Below, piece by piece: positions 28,001 to 36,326 of a DNA stretch of 64,000 nt. Every line of letters begins with the position of its first letter. The stretch's first letter is position 1. The notes under the pieces are model-generated. The model was not told the origin of the DNA, ran no database searches, and saw nothing but the letters and a program-made list of their open reading frames with translations. Position numbers and translations under genes: made by a program. This DNA comes from Clostridia bacterium (GTDB taxonomy: Bacteria > Bacillota > Clostridia > Oscillospirales > Acutalibacteraceae). The stretch spans positions 43,070-107,069 of the forward strand of contig JAFXCZ010000002.1 in NCBI GenBank assembly GCA_017516445.1, read 5' to 3'.

Positions 28001-31000
28001 CGGAGAAAACCCCATAACCTTTAGTTATATGGGTAAGTCGGTAATTTATAATGTAAACATTATAGAAAGTCCCGTAAAAGAAATTGAAATTATTGAAAAT
28101 CCGCTCACATTTATTGAAAATGATGAGTCTGTGGGTAGTTGGGCAAACGAGTATGAAGACGGTGAAGAAACCGACCGAGAATATTTCTACTACCGTGTCT
28201 GGGATAAGATGTACGGGGGCTTAAAGCTTAAGGTTACTTATAATGACGACTCTTGGGAAGAAATAACCTATGACGGAGAGAATGGCTTACAATATAGTGA
28301 TATTCAAGATGTAAATCATTTCTATAAGGATGCCGAAAATTATTTGCCCGTTAAATTTATGGGTAAAACTATAAATGTTCCTGTTACAATTGTTGCTACG
28401 CCAATTAAGAATATCACTGTTAAGCTCCTAAATGACGAGATTTTAGAGTATGACGAAAAATATGGCGGTTGGGAGGAATATTTTAACGATGTAACCCAAC
28501 AGAATGAATATAATTTTATATATAGTACGTGGGATATAGTTGCATCGGCGGAATATGTTATTACCTATATCGATGACACTACCGAAACCTTGGGTTATTG
28601 GGATGATAATGGTGAATTGACAGGCATTATCTATGGCGACGACCAATATGCAAACCCTTGGAGCAAGGACAAGGAAAACTTTATAAAAATTCATTATAAG
28701 GGAATTACTGTTTACGCTCCTGTTGTTATAAAGGAAAACCCTGTTGAATCAATTGAAGTTTATGAGTCCGATTATGCATTTGTGTTTGAGGATGAAAATA
28801 ACGGAAATTGGAGCTCATACCGGGATGAGGAATTAGGACAGGATGTACCATATTTCTATTACTATGCTGAATACTTGAAGGAATTTCTTAAATTAAAGGT
28901 GAATTATAAGGGCGATACAAGTGAGATAATAAGCGCTAAAGATAATGAAGATGTCAGCGTTTGGGTTGACCAAACTATCAATCCTTGGACAGTCGGCTTT
29001 AACACAGTAACTATTGGTTATATGGGCAAAAAGGTAAGCCTTGATGTTGAGGTTTCCGAGCCTATTATGCTTGAAAATGAGGACTACATTGTCGAGCCAA
29101 GAGCCAATAATACAGTTGCTATTAAAAGCTATGTTGGTGACGATACCGAGGTTATAGTTCCCGAAACCTTAGCAGGCAGAACAGTTACCGAGATTTGCGG
29201 CCACGCGTTTGAAAGTGGTTCTAATATAACTTCGATTCAGCTTCCAAATACGGTTAAGCGAATTGGCAATTACGCTTTTCAGAGTTGCTATAATATGCAC
29301 GAATTCACCTTCCCGCAAAGTCTTGAGGAGTTAGGTAGGGGCGTTTTCGGCTCTAATCAAATGGAAAAATTCTACTTAAGCGAAGAAAATGAATTTTTCT
29401 GCCTTGTTGACGGCGTTTTATTCTCGGCTGATAAAACCAAGCTTTATTATTACGCTGCAGGTGATGAGACCACAGAATATACAGTACCTGACGGCGTAAC
29501 AATTATCGGTGAGTATGCTTTTTCGGGTGCGCAATATCTTAAAAAGGTTGTTTTACCAAGCGGACTTTTAAGTATTGGCGAAAGTGCCTTTTCAAATTGC
29601 TACAAATTGACTTATATCAATTTACCCGACTCTTTAGAGGAAATTAATAACTCCTCCTTTGGCTGTACTAACATTAAACATATTGTAATCCCGTCGGGTG
29701 TGGAAAAAATAGGTTGTTCGGCATTTATGTATTCATCACTTGAATATATTACATTTAGCAATACTTTAAAGACTATTGAAGATAATGTTTTTTGCGAGTG
29801 CTACGACCTAAAGGGTATATACTTTATAGGAAGCGCTGAGGATTTTGCTAAAATTGATATTGTGGATATCGGCAATGAAATGTTCTCTCAGGCTGAGATA
29901 GTATATATCGAAACGCAAGAAACCTGTTCGCACAGCGATAAAAAGCTTGTAGGCGTTTTGGAAAAGGATTGCTGGATAGATGGCTACACAGGTGATGAAA
30001 TCTGTCTCGCTTGCGGTCAGGTGTTACAGTACGGCGAAGCTATCGAAATGGGACACACCGAGGGTGAATTACAGGGCTTCCGTGAAGCAAAATGTGATGC
30101 ACCGGGTTATTCGGGCGATGCATATTGCACAAAATGCGAATGTCAGGTTGTTTGGGGAAGTGAAACCTATAAGGAGCACACCCCAGAGGACACCCGCAGA
30201 GATATTGTAGAAGCCGACTGTGCTAACGGCGGTTACACAGGTGATTTATATTGTGCCGATTGCGATGTTTTAATGGAATGCGGCGACTACACCGAGTCTA
30301 CAGGCGAACATAATAAAGCAGATATCCGCGGTGCGTATGACGCCACCTGTACTGAAGACGGCTACACAGGCGATAGGTATTGCACAGGCTGTGAACAATT
30401 TATGGAATCGGGCGAGGTTATTAAGGCTTCGCACACTAAGGGTGATATAAGAAACGCTAAGGTTCCTACTTGTGCTGAATACGGCTATACAGGCGATAAT
30501 CATTGTACCGTTTGCGGTGAATTGGTTGAATCGGGTCAGACTATTGATCCTACCTATGATCACAAATATGTAATCGGTAACTATAATGATACAGAGCATT
30601 GGATGGAGTGTGAGTGCGGTGCTTCTGATGAACAAACCCATAAATATCACGCACTTGGCGATTATAAGAAAAACGACACTTACCACTGGAAAGAATGTGA
30701 CTGCGGTTACGCTACAGAAGAGGCAGAGCATACCCGTGACAGTAGAGATTATAATACCGACGGCCACTGGGATATTTGTATTTGCGGATACAATCACGCT
30801 ACAGAAGCGCACAGCTTTGATACACCTGAAAAGGATGTAAATAGCCACTGGAACGAGTGCGATTGCGGTGCCAAGGCTGATATTGCTTTCCATGACCATA
30901 CTTCTTTGAGAACAGACGAAACATACCACTGGTATGAATGTGCCTGCGGTGATGAGAGTGAGAAAATCGCACATACCTTTACCGACCCTTGCTATGACGA

Positions 31001-32744
31001 TACACATCACTGGAATCAATGTATATGCGGCAAGGCTGGCGAAAAGCAGACACATAATTTTGAATTGCCGAAAACTAATGAGCAATACCACTGGGATGAG
31101 TGTGCCTGCGGTAAGGAATATGGTACTGTAAAGCATAATTTCAATATACCAAAAAGTGATGAGCTTAATCACTGGAACGAATGTACTTGCGGTGTTAAGG
31201 ATACGGCAGTAGCGCATAATTTCTCTATTGTTAAAAACAATGAATTCAACCACTGGAAAGAGTGTTCTTGCGGAAAAGCTACCGCTACCGAAAGCCATAC
31301 GTTTGAAAAAGATAATAAGGATGATAATAATCACTGGAAGGAATGCGCTTGTGGTTTGGTAAACGTAAACACTGTAGAAGCACATACCTCTGGAAATCTT
31401 TACACCGATGAAACAGAGCATTGGTATGAATGCTACTGCGGTAAAGAGATGTCGAGAGCGGCACATACATATACCGAGGACTGCAAAGACGAAAATGCTC
31501 ACTGGAAAGAGTGCTCTTGCGGAGTTATGGATGAAAGCACCTATGCTGAGCATGATTTCCGTTTGCTAAACGCAGGAAATGAGCATTATGAAGAATGTTT
31601 TGATTGCGGTTACGAAAAGGCAAACAGCCGTAAGTCGCATAACTATGATTCTTACTTTATCTTAACTGAAGAGCTACATTGCCTTGAATGTATTTGCGGT
31701 GCAAAGGATGAGGCTTCTGTCGAGGCACACAACTTTGCTACTATCAAAAAAGACGGCACTTATCATTGGTCGCAATGCGATTGCGGAGCGGAAACTGATA
31801 AAATTCAGCATATTTACAACGGTGTTGTATGGGATGATAATTATCACTGGGCTGAATGCGGATGCGGTGCCGGAAACGAAAAAATAAAACATAGATACGA
31901 ATATGTAGTCACCGATGAAGAACATTGGCGTGAATGTGCTTGCGGTAAGCAAGAGCTTCCATACCATTTCGGTCACGGCTTGTCAAGAAGCTTTAATGAC
32001 AATGAGCACTGGCTCGAATGTGAATGCGGCTATAAGGAAGATTTTGGTAATCATAAGTATAGCTATAAGTCGGACGGCACTTATCACTGGAAGGAATGCT
32101 TCTGCAGTAAAACCACCGCAAAGGTTAAACACGTAAATAAAACCACTGTAACCAAGGCTACAACAAGTAAAAACGGTAAGATAGTGGTAAGCTGTTCAAC
32201 CTGTAACAGAACCATTTCAAGTAAAACGGTTTATTACGCTAAGACCTTTAAGCTCTCAACTACCAGTTATACATATAACGGTAAAAATAAGAAACCGTCT
32301 GTTACGGTTACTGCTTCTAACGGCACAAAGCTTAAGGAAGGCACCGATTTTACTGTAAGCTATCCATCTTCAACTAAAAAGATAGGCACATACAAGGTTA
32401 CTGTTAAGCTTAAGGGTAATTATACAGGAAGCAAGACGCTTTCCTTTAAGATTAATCCAAAGGGCACAACTGTTTCCAAGCTTACAGCAGGTAAGAAGAG
32501 TCTTAAAGTCAGCATTAAGAAGCAAACTTCACAGACCACAGGCTACGAGATACAGTATTCTACTTCTAAGAAGTTTACTTCGGCAAAGACCAAGAAAATC
32601 AGCAAGAATAAGACAACTTCTGCAACCCTTACAAAGCTCAAAGCTAAAAAGACTTATTATGTACGTGTTCGCACCTACAAGACAGTAAACGGCAAGAAGT
32701 ATTATTCGGGCTGGTCGACCTATAAGTACAAAAAGACTAAATAA
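25011..32744 (+). CDS. Giant secreted repeat protein (Ig-like, BspA-LRR and Cys/His repeats)
   Basis: The 2577-residue exported protein has these regions in order (approximate residues). A signal peptide (1-31) leads to a PPC-like domain (32-135). Eleven Ig-like repeats of about 110 residues follow (136-1350; typical marks YGxWxxxW, PWTVGGxN, YKGKxV, SPVKSI). Then come BspA-type leucine-rich repeats (1354-1632; e.g. IGEYAFSGAQYLKKV), five GYTGDxxCxxC repeats (1637-1850) and nineteen HWxECxCG...H repeats of about 27 residues (1857-2375). An MBG-like domain (2413-2490) and a Lys-rich FN3-like end finish the protein. No LPxTG anchor or catalytic motif is seen. A role in adhesion or surface structure is likely but inferred. 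AAGGGGG precedes the ATG. It may be cotranscribed with the mutase gene. Confidence 0.85.
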   Translation: MSKLIKKAMAVFLAVLMVATMFTVNLTAHADQTQTADVLTLDTPVTVEGAKRFAFVAPKTDAYVFYSTNGQEADPYVELYDADDALIAEGDDIRQGEYDFKVGTLLTEGQTYYLNVNSYEEGTYDVNVSLSKVSSVEYIGNEIEIIQHDSDYGNWTLDGSDRKYFCYYIDDLASKNGKLKVTLKSGEVNEYTFSEADKAGFYVVFDYVKSADDEWKLGSDNEAVFYCDGVAGKVDVTLNPSPVESIELLESDFVFDEYNSNSGYWQPKPYSQMTIDSYFFYYETYRRLSSIKIKVTYGDDREEIISYYDENLENTGITYTDFQEQKEWVYGGNNEIVISYKGATVTTNATLNKCNVASIDVLNPEVFEYEEYDGNYGGWIDIEGEDGKRQKSFYYSLDQKLQSVKLKVTYTDGSFEDVDYNENFFIVDDQRVKSFVPDGDNEAVILYKGARKSVNVKINKSLVEKIEVSECDFAYNEGDADQGYWEWVREERIWIYRTSAINNALKIKVTYENGDEEIIGYYDENGNPTGIVLGDDQYSKPWTPDGENELTITYRGKSDTISIEIIPSPVKSIKVHSCDYKFIKEDVSAGYWQERWDNETGSNQTYFWYEAWNVLNNISFEVEYLEGGSEIIPFWNENGENNGFDWYTDQYQNPWTVGGENAITFTYKGKQVVYNAVIEESPVKSISIVPFDYKFIEKDLTYGSWDTRWNDILQTQERYFCYHIDNLLWNVSFKIEYTDGETETIPYYNGDGSQNGISASTNQDEKSWTVGGENPITFTYMGKQTVYNAVIEESPIKSISIVPFEYNFIKEDVSHGYWDTYWNSELECDEDYFRYDISELLWKIKFEVEYIGGETETIPYYNEDGRENGFGYYCDQASQPWTVGGANEITFGYKGKEVVYNAVVEESPVKSISIVPFEYNFIKEDLSHGSWDTRWNSELECDEDYFRYDISELLWKIKFEVEYTGGETETIPYYDENGNENGITALNRQEEESWTVGGENPITFSYMGKSVIYNVNIIESPVKEIEIIENPLTFIENDESVGSWANEYEDGEETDREYFYYRVWDKMYGGLKLKVTYNDDSWEEITYDGENGLQYSDIQDVNHFYKDAENYLPVKFMGKTINVPVTIVATPIKNITVKLLNDEILEYDEKYGGWEEYFNDVTQQNEYNFIYSTWDIVASAEYVITYIDDTTETLGYWDDNGELTGIIYGDDQYANPWSKDKENFIKIHYKGITVYAPVVIKENPVESIEVYESDYAFVFEDENNGNWSSYRDEELGQDVPYFYYYAEYLKEFLKLKVNYKGDTSEIISAKDNEDVSVWVDQTINPWTVGFNTVTIGYMGKKVSLDVEVSEPIMLENEDYIVEPRANNTVAIKSYVGDDTEVIVPETLAGRTVTEICGHAFESGSNITSIQLPNTVKRIGNYAFQSCYNMHEFTFPQSLEELGRGVFGSNQMEKFYLSEENEFFCLVDGVLFSADKTKLYYYAAGDETTEYTVPDGVTIIGEYAFSGAQYLKKVVLPSGLLSIGESAFSNCYKLTYINLPDSLEEINNSSFGCTNIKHIVIPSGVEKIGCSAFMYSSLEYITFSNTLKTIEDNVFCECYDLKGIYFIGSAEDFAKIDIVDIGNEMFSQAEIVYIETQETCSHSDKKLVGVLEKDCWIDGYTGDEICLACGQVLQYGEAIEMGHTEGELQGFREAKCDAPGYSGDAYCTKCECQVVWGSETYKEHTPEDTRRDIVEADCANGGYTGDLYCADCDVLMECGDYTESTGEHNKADIRGAYDATCTEDGYTGDRYCTGCEQFMESGEVIKASHTKGDIRNAKVPTCAEYGYTGDNHCTVCGELVESGQTIDPTYDHKYVIGNYNDTEHWMECECGASDEQTHKYHALGDYKKNDTYHWKECDCGYATEEAEHTRDSRDYNTDGHWDICICGYNHATEAHSFDTPEKDVNSHWNECDCGAKADIAFHDHTSLRTDETYHWYECACGDESEKIAHTFTDPCYDDTHHWNQCICGKAGEKQTHNFELPKTNEQYHWDECACGKEYGTVKHNFNIPKSDELNHWNECTCGVKDTAVAHNFSIVKNNEFNHWKECSCGKATATESHTFEKDNKDDNNHWKECACGLVNVNTVEAHTSGNLYTDETEHWYECYCGKEMSRAAHTYTEDCKDENAHWKECSCGVMDESTYAEHDFRLLNAGNEHYEECFDCGYEKANSRKSHNYDSYFILTEELHCLECICGAKDEASVEAHNFATIKKDGTYHWSQCDCGAETDKIQHIYNGVVWDDNYHWAECGCGAGNEKIKHRYEYVVTDEEHWRECACGKQELPYHFGHGLSRSFNDNEHWLECECGYKEDFGNHKYSYKSDGTYHWKECFCSKTTAKVKHVNKTTVTKATTSKNGKIVVSCSTCNRTISSKTVYYAKTFKLSTTSYTYNGKNKKPSVTVTASNGTKLKEGTDFTVSYPSSTKKIGTYKVTVKLKGNYTGSKTLSFKINPKGTTVSKLTAGKKSLKVSIKKQTSQTTGYEIQYSTSKKFTSAKTKKISKNKTTSATLTKLKAKKTYYVRVRTYKTVNGKKYYSGWSTYKYKKTK
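27410..27931 (+). repeat. Near-identical tandem copies of one Ig-like repeat
   Basis: Bases 27410-27592 and 27749-27931 are almost identical over about 180 bp at an offset of 339 bp (113 codons). Differences are mostly silent or conservative. The neighbouring repeats are far more diverged, so this pair is a recent internal duplication. Confidence 0.85.
30580..32135 (+). repeat. Nineteen HWxECxCG coding repeats
   Basis: The segment encodes nineteen units of roughly 26-30 residues, most of the form (D/N)xxxHWxECxCGxx...xxHxF. Each offers two Cys and two His residues. Spacing is regular but codon use varies, so this is an old protein repeat array rather than a DNA satellite or CRISPR. Confidence 0.85.
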
Positions 32745-32745
32745 T

Positions 32746-32776
32746 AAAAATGCGTGGGGTATCCCACGCATTTTTT
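32746..32776 (+). terminator. Terminator after the giant gene
   Basis: AAAAATGCGTGGG (32746-32758) pairs with CCCACGCATTTTT (32763-32775), with a 4-base loop and a T tract. Confidence 0.92.
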
Positions 32777-32802
32777 ATTGTGTAATATTATTGCTTTAAA
32801 AT

Positions 32803-32831
32803 TCATAAAAGAGGAAAATTTTTCATACAAT
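32803..32831 (+). promoter_or_regulatory. Sigma-E-like promoter of the spoIIID-like gene
   Basis: CATACAAT (32824-32831) matches the -10 consensus of the mother-cell sporulation factor sigma-E (CATACAnT). TCATAAA (32803-32809) is a fair match to its -35 (KMATATT), at 14-bp spacing. In Bacillus, spoIIID is a sigma-E gene. Confidence 0.5.
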
Positions 32832-32858
32832 TTAATAGTCCTTTTAGGAGTTGATTGT

Positions 32859-33086
32859 ATGAGTCGGATAGAGCCTCAAAGAGCGGTGGTATTAGGAGAG
32901 TATATTCTTGATACGGGCGCTACCGTGCGCGCCGCCGCAAAGGTCTTTAAAATCAGTAAATCTACTGTACATACAGTAGTAACAATAACGAACGGTTTGT
33001 GTGGGGAATACTATAAATCAGTATTTTGTGGTATTGGTGAAAAAATTAAATATATATTTATACAAAAGAGAGCCAGTTTTGGGTAA
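32859..33086 (+). CDS. spoIIID: SpoIIID-like sporulation regulator, unusual C-terminus
   Basis: The 75-residue product begins like SpoIIID, with ERA-type residues and YILDTGATVRAAAKVFKISK, then STVH, the helix-turn-helix. SpoIIID is the mother-cell DNA-binding protein of sporulation. After the helix-turn-helix the match fades: the usual KDVTERL appears as TVVTITNGL and the conserved RHIRGG tail is absent. Either this is a diverged paralogue or the 3' end has been scrambled by small indels. The start ATG 32859 has TAGGAG 8 bases upstream and a sigma-E-like promoter further up. An intact spoIIID elsewhere would show whether this copy is spare. Confidence 0.6.
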   Translation: MSRIEPQRAVVLGEYILDTGATVRAAAKVFKISKSTVHTVVTITNGLCGEYYKSVFCGIGEKIKYIFIQKRASFG

Positions 33087-33249
33087 AGCCTCTTCAGGTT
33101 CTCTTATTGTAAATGTTTGATTAATGTAGAATAAAATAGGTTTATAATATGCCGACAATGAAAAATGTGAAGTTTTACAATTTTAGCCGAGGTTTTATAT
33201 TTTTTAAAATGAATAAACCTGCCGATAACGGCGAAAATACGAACAGAAA

Positions 33250-34077
33250 TTATTTCCTATAATGCTTAGGCGATTTACCGTAGGTTTTCTTATAAACTCG
33301 GCTAAAATAATTATAATCGGAAAAACCCACGCTGTGTGCAATTTCGGATACTGGCAAATCGGTAGTTTTGAGCAGTTTTTTTGCTTTATGCATCCTTCGG
33401 CGCAAAATGTACTTTGAAATTCCCATTTTGAGTTCGGCTTTAAAGATTTCATAAAGTTTTGTTCTGCCTACATTCAATTCTTTGCATAGCTCATCGATAG
33501 AAATGTCTTGGTGAAGACGCTTTTCTATATAAGCTTTTGCGTTCTCAAGAATTTTGTTGTTTTCAGGTGTGATTAGTTCTTTGTAGATTATATAGGAAGT
33601 GCAGGCTTCCATAATTTTTGCGGCAGAATGTATTTCTTCTTCGGTGCGGTAGGGGATGTTTTCAATGCCTTTTTTTAGCATATCTGTGTCAAAATTATAT
33701 TTTTCTTTCCATAATGCAGTTTTATTATATAAGATACTTTTATCAGGATTATCGGTTATTTGACCAAACATCAAATAACCGATAATTTTTTCATTTTCGT
33801 GTAAAGGCATTACTGCTTCTACCAAACCTGCATGACATTTGTATATGATTAATGAGTTTTGTTTTTCACATTCTTGAAACGAGCGTCTGTCGGCATAGTT
33901 GCATTTTCTGCGCGTTTTTGGACAACCTTTCATCAACTTACAAAAATCACAGTTGTGCTTCGGATATGCGATAATTTCGTGAAAATCGGAGTCGAATAGT
34001 ACAAACCTTATACCTGATAACATATAAAACGATTTCATAAGTGTTTCTAACTGAGTATTGTCAAACTGTAATGTCAT
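33250..34077 (-). CDS. AraC family regulator with PocR-type sensor domain
   Basis: The 275-residue protein has an N-terminal PocR-like ligand-binding domain (about residues 1-165). Features are LSGIRFVLFD, a Cys cluster CDFCKLMKGCPKTRRKCNYAD, CHAGLVEAVMPL and GYLMFGQI. A C-terminal AraC double helix-turn-helix ends in VGFSDYNYFSRVYKKTYGKSP. PocR domains sense small hydrocarbon-type ligands such as 1,2-propanediol or sugar derivatives. It is divergent from the ThuA-isomerase-kinase-aldolase operon, so it is the prime candidate for its regulator. A propanediol-like or ketose signal would suit that pathway. Confidence 0.88.
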   Translation of the reverse strand: MTLQFDNTQLETLMKSFYMLSGIRFVLFDSDFHEIIAYPKHNCDFCKLMKGCPKTRRKCNYADRRSFQECEKQNSLIIYKCHAGLVEAVMPLHENEKIIGYLMFGQITDNPDKSILYNKTALWKEKYNFDTDMLKKGIENIPYRTEEEIHSAAKIMEACTSYIIYKELITPENNKILENAKAYIEKRLHQDISIDELCKELNVGRTKLYEIFKAELKMGISKYILRRRMHKAKKLLKTTDLPVSEIAHSVGFSDYNYFSRVYKKTYGKSPKHYRK

Positions 34078-34189
34078 AAAAATTCGTCCTTACCGTACAA
34101 ATTTACTATTTTTCGTATAATGATGACTATAATTATACTACACATTTTTGTAAAATAAAAGTAGAAAATAACAAATTAGGGGAAACAAG
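34078..34189. promoter_or_regulatory. Divergent control region, AraC/PocR gene and sugar operon
   Basis: This 112-bp AT-rich interval holds several -10-like sequences (GTATAATG, CTATAATT) usable in either direction. The plus-strand operon has an AGGGGA ribosome site before ATG 34190. I could not define a single promoter or operator. Confidence 0.4.
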
Positions 34190-34906
34190 ATGATAAATCT
34201 AATAATTTTCAATGAGTTTATTGATGAAAAGGAGCGTGAAACGGTAAAAGCTGTATATCCTGATGGGATACATACGGTGCTCAAACAGGGATTGCAATGT
34301 GAAGAAATTAACATTAAAACTGTTACGGTTGACAATGTTAATGAAGAATTAAGTGAAGAAGTCTTGTCAAATACAGATGTTTTGATGTGGTGGAGCCATG
34401 TTGCTCATGACAGGGTTTCGGATGATACTGCCAAAAGAATACAGAATGCAATTCTTAAGGGGATGGGTTTTATTTCGCTTCATTCTTCAGTACATTCAAA
34501 ACCTTTCAGACTGTTAATGGGAACTAGTTGTGATTTGACTTGGCGCGAAGAAGACGATTTTGAATTTTTATGGGTATGCGATCCTTGGCATCCTATTGCA
34601 CAGGGGATTAATAGGTATATCAAGTTAGAGCATGAAGAAGCTTATGGTGAACCTTTTATGATTCCGCCACCCGATGAATTAGTGTTTATCGCTGCTTATG
34701 AGGGCGGAGAGGCCTTTAGGGCAGGTTGCTGTTTTAACAGGGGATACGGTAAAGTTTTTTATTTTCAGCCAGGACATGAAGAATTTCCAACCTATAAAAA
34801 TCCCGAAATACTTAAGGTTCTTAAAAATGCTGTAAAATGGGCAGCGCCACAAACAAGAATAAGTGAGCTTAGCTCACCCAATGTAAAAAAACCTATATTA
34901 TTATAA
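34190..34906 (+). CDS. ThuA domain protein
   Basis: This 238-residue protein matches the ThuA/trehalose-utilisation family, which has a class I glutamine amidotransferase-like fold. Recognisable blocks are DVLMWWSHVAHD, GMGFISLHSSVHSKPFRLLMG, CDPWHPIAQGI and GYGKVFYFQPGHEEFPTY. Family members lie in many sugar operons, and some are linked to keto-sugar metabolism, but their reaction is generally not established. There is no signal peptide. It is the first gene of a tight operon, 13 bp before the isomerase gene, so a part in the same sugar pathway is likely. Confidence 0.88.
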   Translation: MINLIIFNEFIDEKERETVKAVYPDGIHTVLKQGLQCEEINIKTVTVDNVNEELSEEVLSNTDVLMWWSHVAHDRVSDDTAKRIQNAILKGMGFISLHSSVHSKPFRLLMGTSCDLTWREEDDFEFLWVCDPWHPIAQGINRYIKLEHEEAYGEPFMIPPPDELVFIAAYEGGEAFRAGCCFNRGYGKVFYFQPGHEEFPTYKNPEILKVLKNAVKWAAPQTRISELSSPNVKKPILL

Positions 34907-34919
34907 AAGGAGAATTTTT

Positions 34920-36323
34920 ATGAAAAAACAAACATTTGCACTTTACTTTGGTAACCGCGGCTTTATGCCGGCAGAGCTCATTGAGGGCGCTCGCGAGGAT
35001 ATGATGAAAGCTGTTACTGATGCCGGATACGACTATATTATTATGGATAAGGAAGCTACACGCTACGGTGCTGTTGAAACCAGAGATGAGGGCAGACTTT
35101 ATGCTAAGTGGCTCAAATCTCATGAAGGCGAGTATGATGGTGTAATTTTATGTATGCCTATATTTGTTGATGAAAACGGTGCCATTGCTGCTTTGCAGGA
35201 TGCAGGTGTACCTATTTTGATGCAGGCGTATCCTGATGAAATTGGCAAAATGGACTTTGCACATCGCAGAGATGCTTACTGTGGTAAATTTTCTGTAACA
35301 GATGTTTTCGAGCAATATGAAGTTCCTTATACTGTAATGAAACCTCATGTGGTTCATCCACTCACACCCGAATTCACACAAAATCTTCATGATTTTGCGG
35401 CGGTTTGCCGCGTTGTAAACGGTATGAAGCGTTTTAACATTGGTTGTATTGGTGCTCGTACTACTGCATTTAAGACTGTGCGTTTTGATGAGGTTACTAT
35501 GCAGAGGCACGGTATAAATGTTGAAAGTTTTGATTTATCAGAGCTTTTTGAATTTGTAAGAGCCAAGGCTGATGATGACCAAAAGGTAATAGATAAAATT
35601 GTAGTATTAGAAAAATATACAGATTTTTCTAATGTTCCACAGGATAAAAAAATAATGCTTGCTAAAATAAGCGTTGTTATTGATGAATACATAGAAACTT
35701 ATCATCTTGATGCTATTGCACTTCGTTGTTGGAATGAAATGGAAACCTATTTGAGAGTATGCCCCTGTGTACTTTTAAGTGAATTAAATGACAGAGGCAT
35801 AACTGCATCTTGCGAAATTGATATGTGCTCTGCAATCACTATGCGTGCATTATCTTTAGCTACAGAAGGTCCTGCCGCTTGTCTTGACTGGAACAACAAC
35901 TATGGTGATGACCCCGATAAAGTTATTCTTTTCCATTGTGGCTCAACCGCGCAAAAGCTTATGAAAGAAAAGGGAACTGTTACCTCACATAAAATGTTTG
36001 ATAAAACCGATGCAGGCAGTGGTTGGGGTACAAATGAGGGCAGAATTGCCGCATTCCCGATGACCTTCTCTAACTGTAAGACTGAAGACGGTAAGATTAC
36101 AATTTACTTCAGCGAGGGCGAATTTACTGATGATAATATAGAAAAAGAGTTTTTCGGTTGCGGTGGTGTAGCTAAAATTGATAATTTACAGGATAAGCTT
36201 ATCCGTTTAGCACGCGGCGGCTTTAAGCATCATACAACCGTTGCTAACGGTCATGTAAAAGCAATACTTGAAGAAGCATTTAAATATTACCTCGGCTATG
36301 ATGTTGTAAGTATTGAGGAGTAA
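34920..36323 (+). CDS. L-fucose/L-arabinose isomerase-like sugar isomerase
   Basis: This 467-residue protein resembles the FucI/AraA superfamily. Candidate metal ligands are Glu in CWNEME (about 277), Glu/Asp in CEIDMCSA (about 302) and His in FHCGSTA (about 340). The C-terminal HHTTVANGHV fits the FucI-type C-terminal domain. Such enzymes convert an aldose to a 2-ketose using Mn2+ or Mg2+. The protein is shorter than classic FucI and belongs to the 'fucose isomerase-like' group whose substrates vary. The kinase starts 3 bp later. The substrate sugar is unknown. Confidence 0.85.
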   Translation: MKKQTFALYFGNRGFMPAELIEGAREDMMKAVTDAGYDYIIMDKEATRYGAVETRDEGRLYAKWLKSHEGEYDGVILCMPIFVDENGAIAALQDAGVPILMQAYPDEIGKMDFAHRRDAYCGKFSVTDVFEQYEVPYTVMKPHVVHPLTPEFTQNLHDFAAVCRVVNGMKRFNIGCIGARTTAFKTVRFDEVTMQRHGINVESFDLSELFEFVRAKADDDQKVIDKIVVLEKYTDFSNVPQDKKIMLAKISVVIDEYIETYHLDAIALRCWNEMETYLRVCPCVLLSELNDRGITASCEIDMCSAITMRALSLATEGPAACLDWNNNYGDDPDKVILFHCGSTAQKLMKEKGTVTSHKMFDKTDAGSGWGTNEGRIAAFPMTFSNCKTEDGKITIYFSEGEFTDDNIEKEFFGCGGVAKIDNLQDKLIRLARGGFKHHTTVANGHVKAILEEAFKYYLGYDVVSIEE

Positions 36324-36326
36324 AGT

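Noticed and set aside
30270-31553. 427-codon minus-strand frame
   Set aside because: It is antisense to the HWxECxCG repeat array; its length comes from the repeated codons, and its repeats mirror those of the sense strand.
30580-32135. Regular repeats that might suggest a CRISPR array
   Set aside because: Units are about 81-90 bp, in frame, variable in sequence and coding throughout; no identical repeats with unique spacers.
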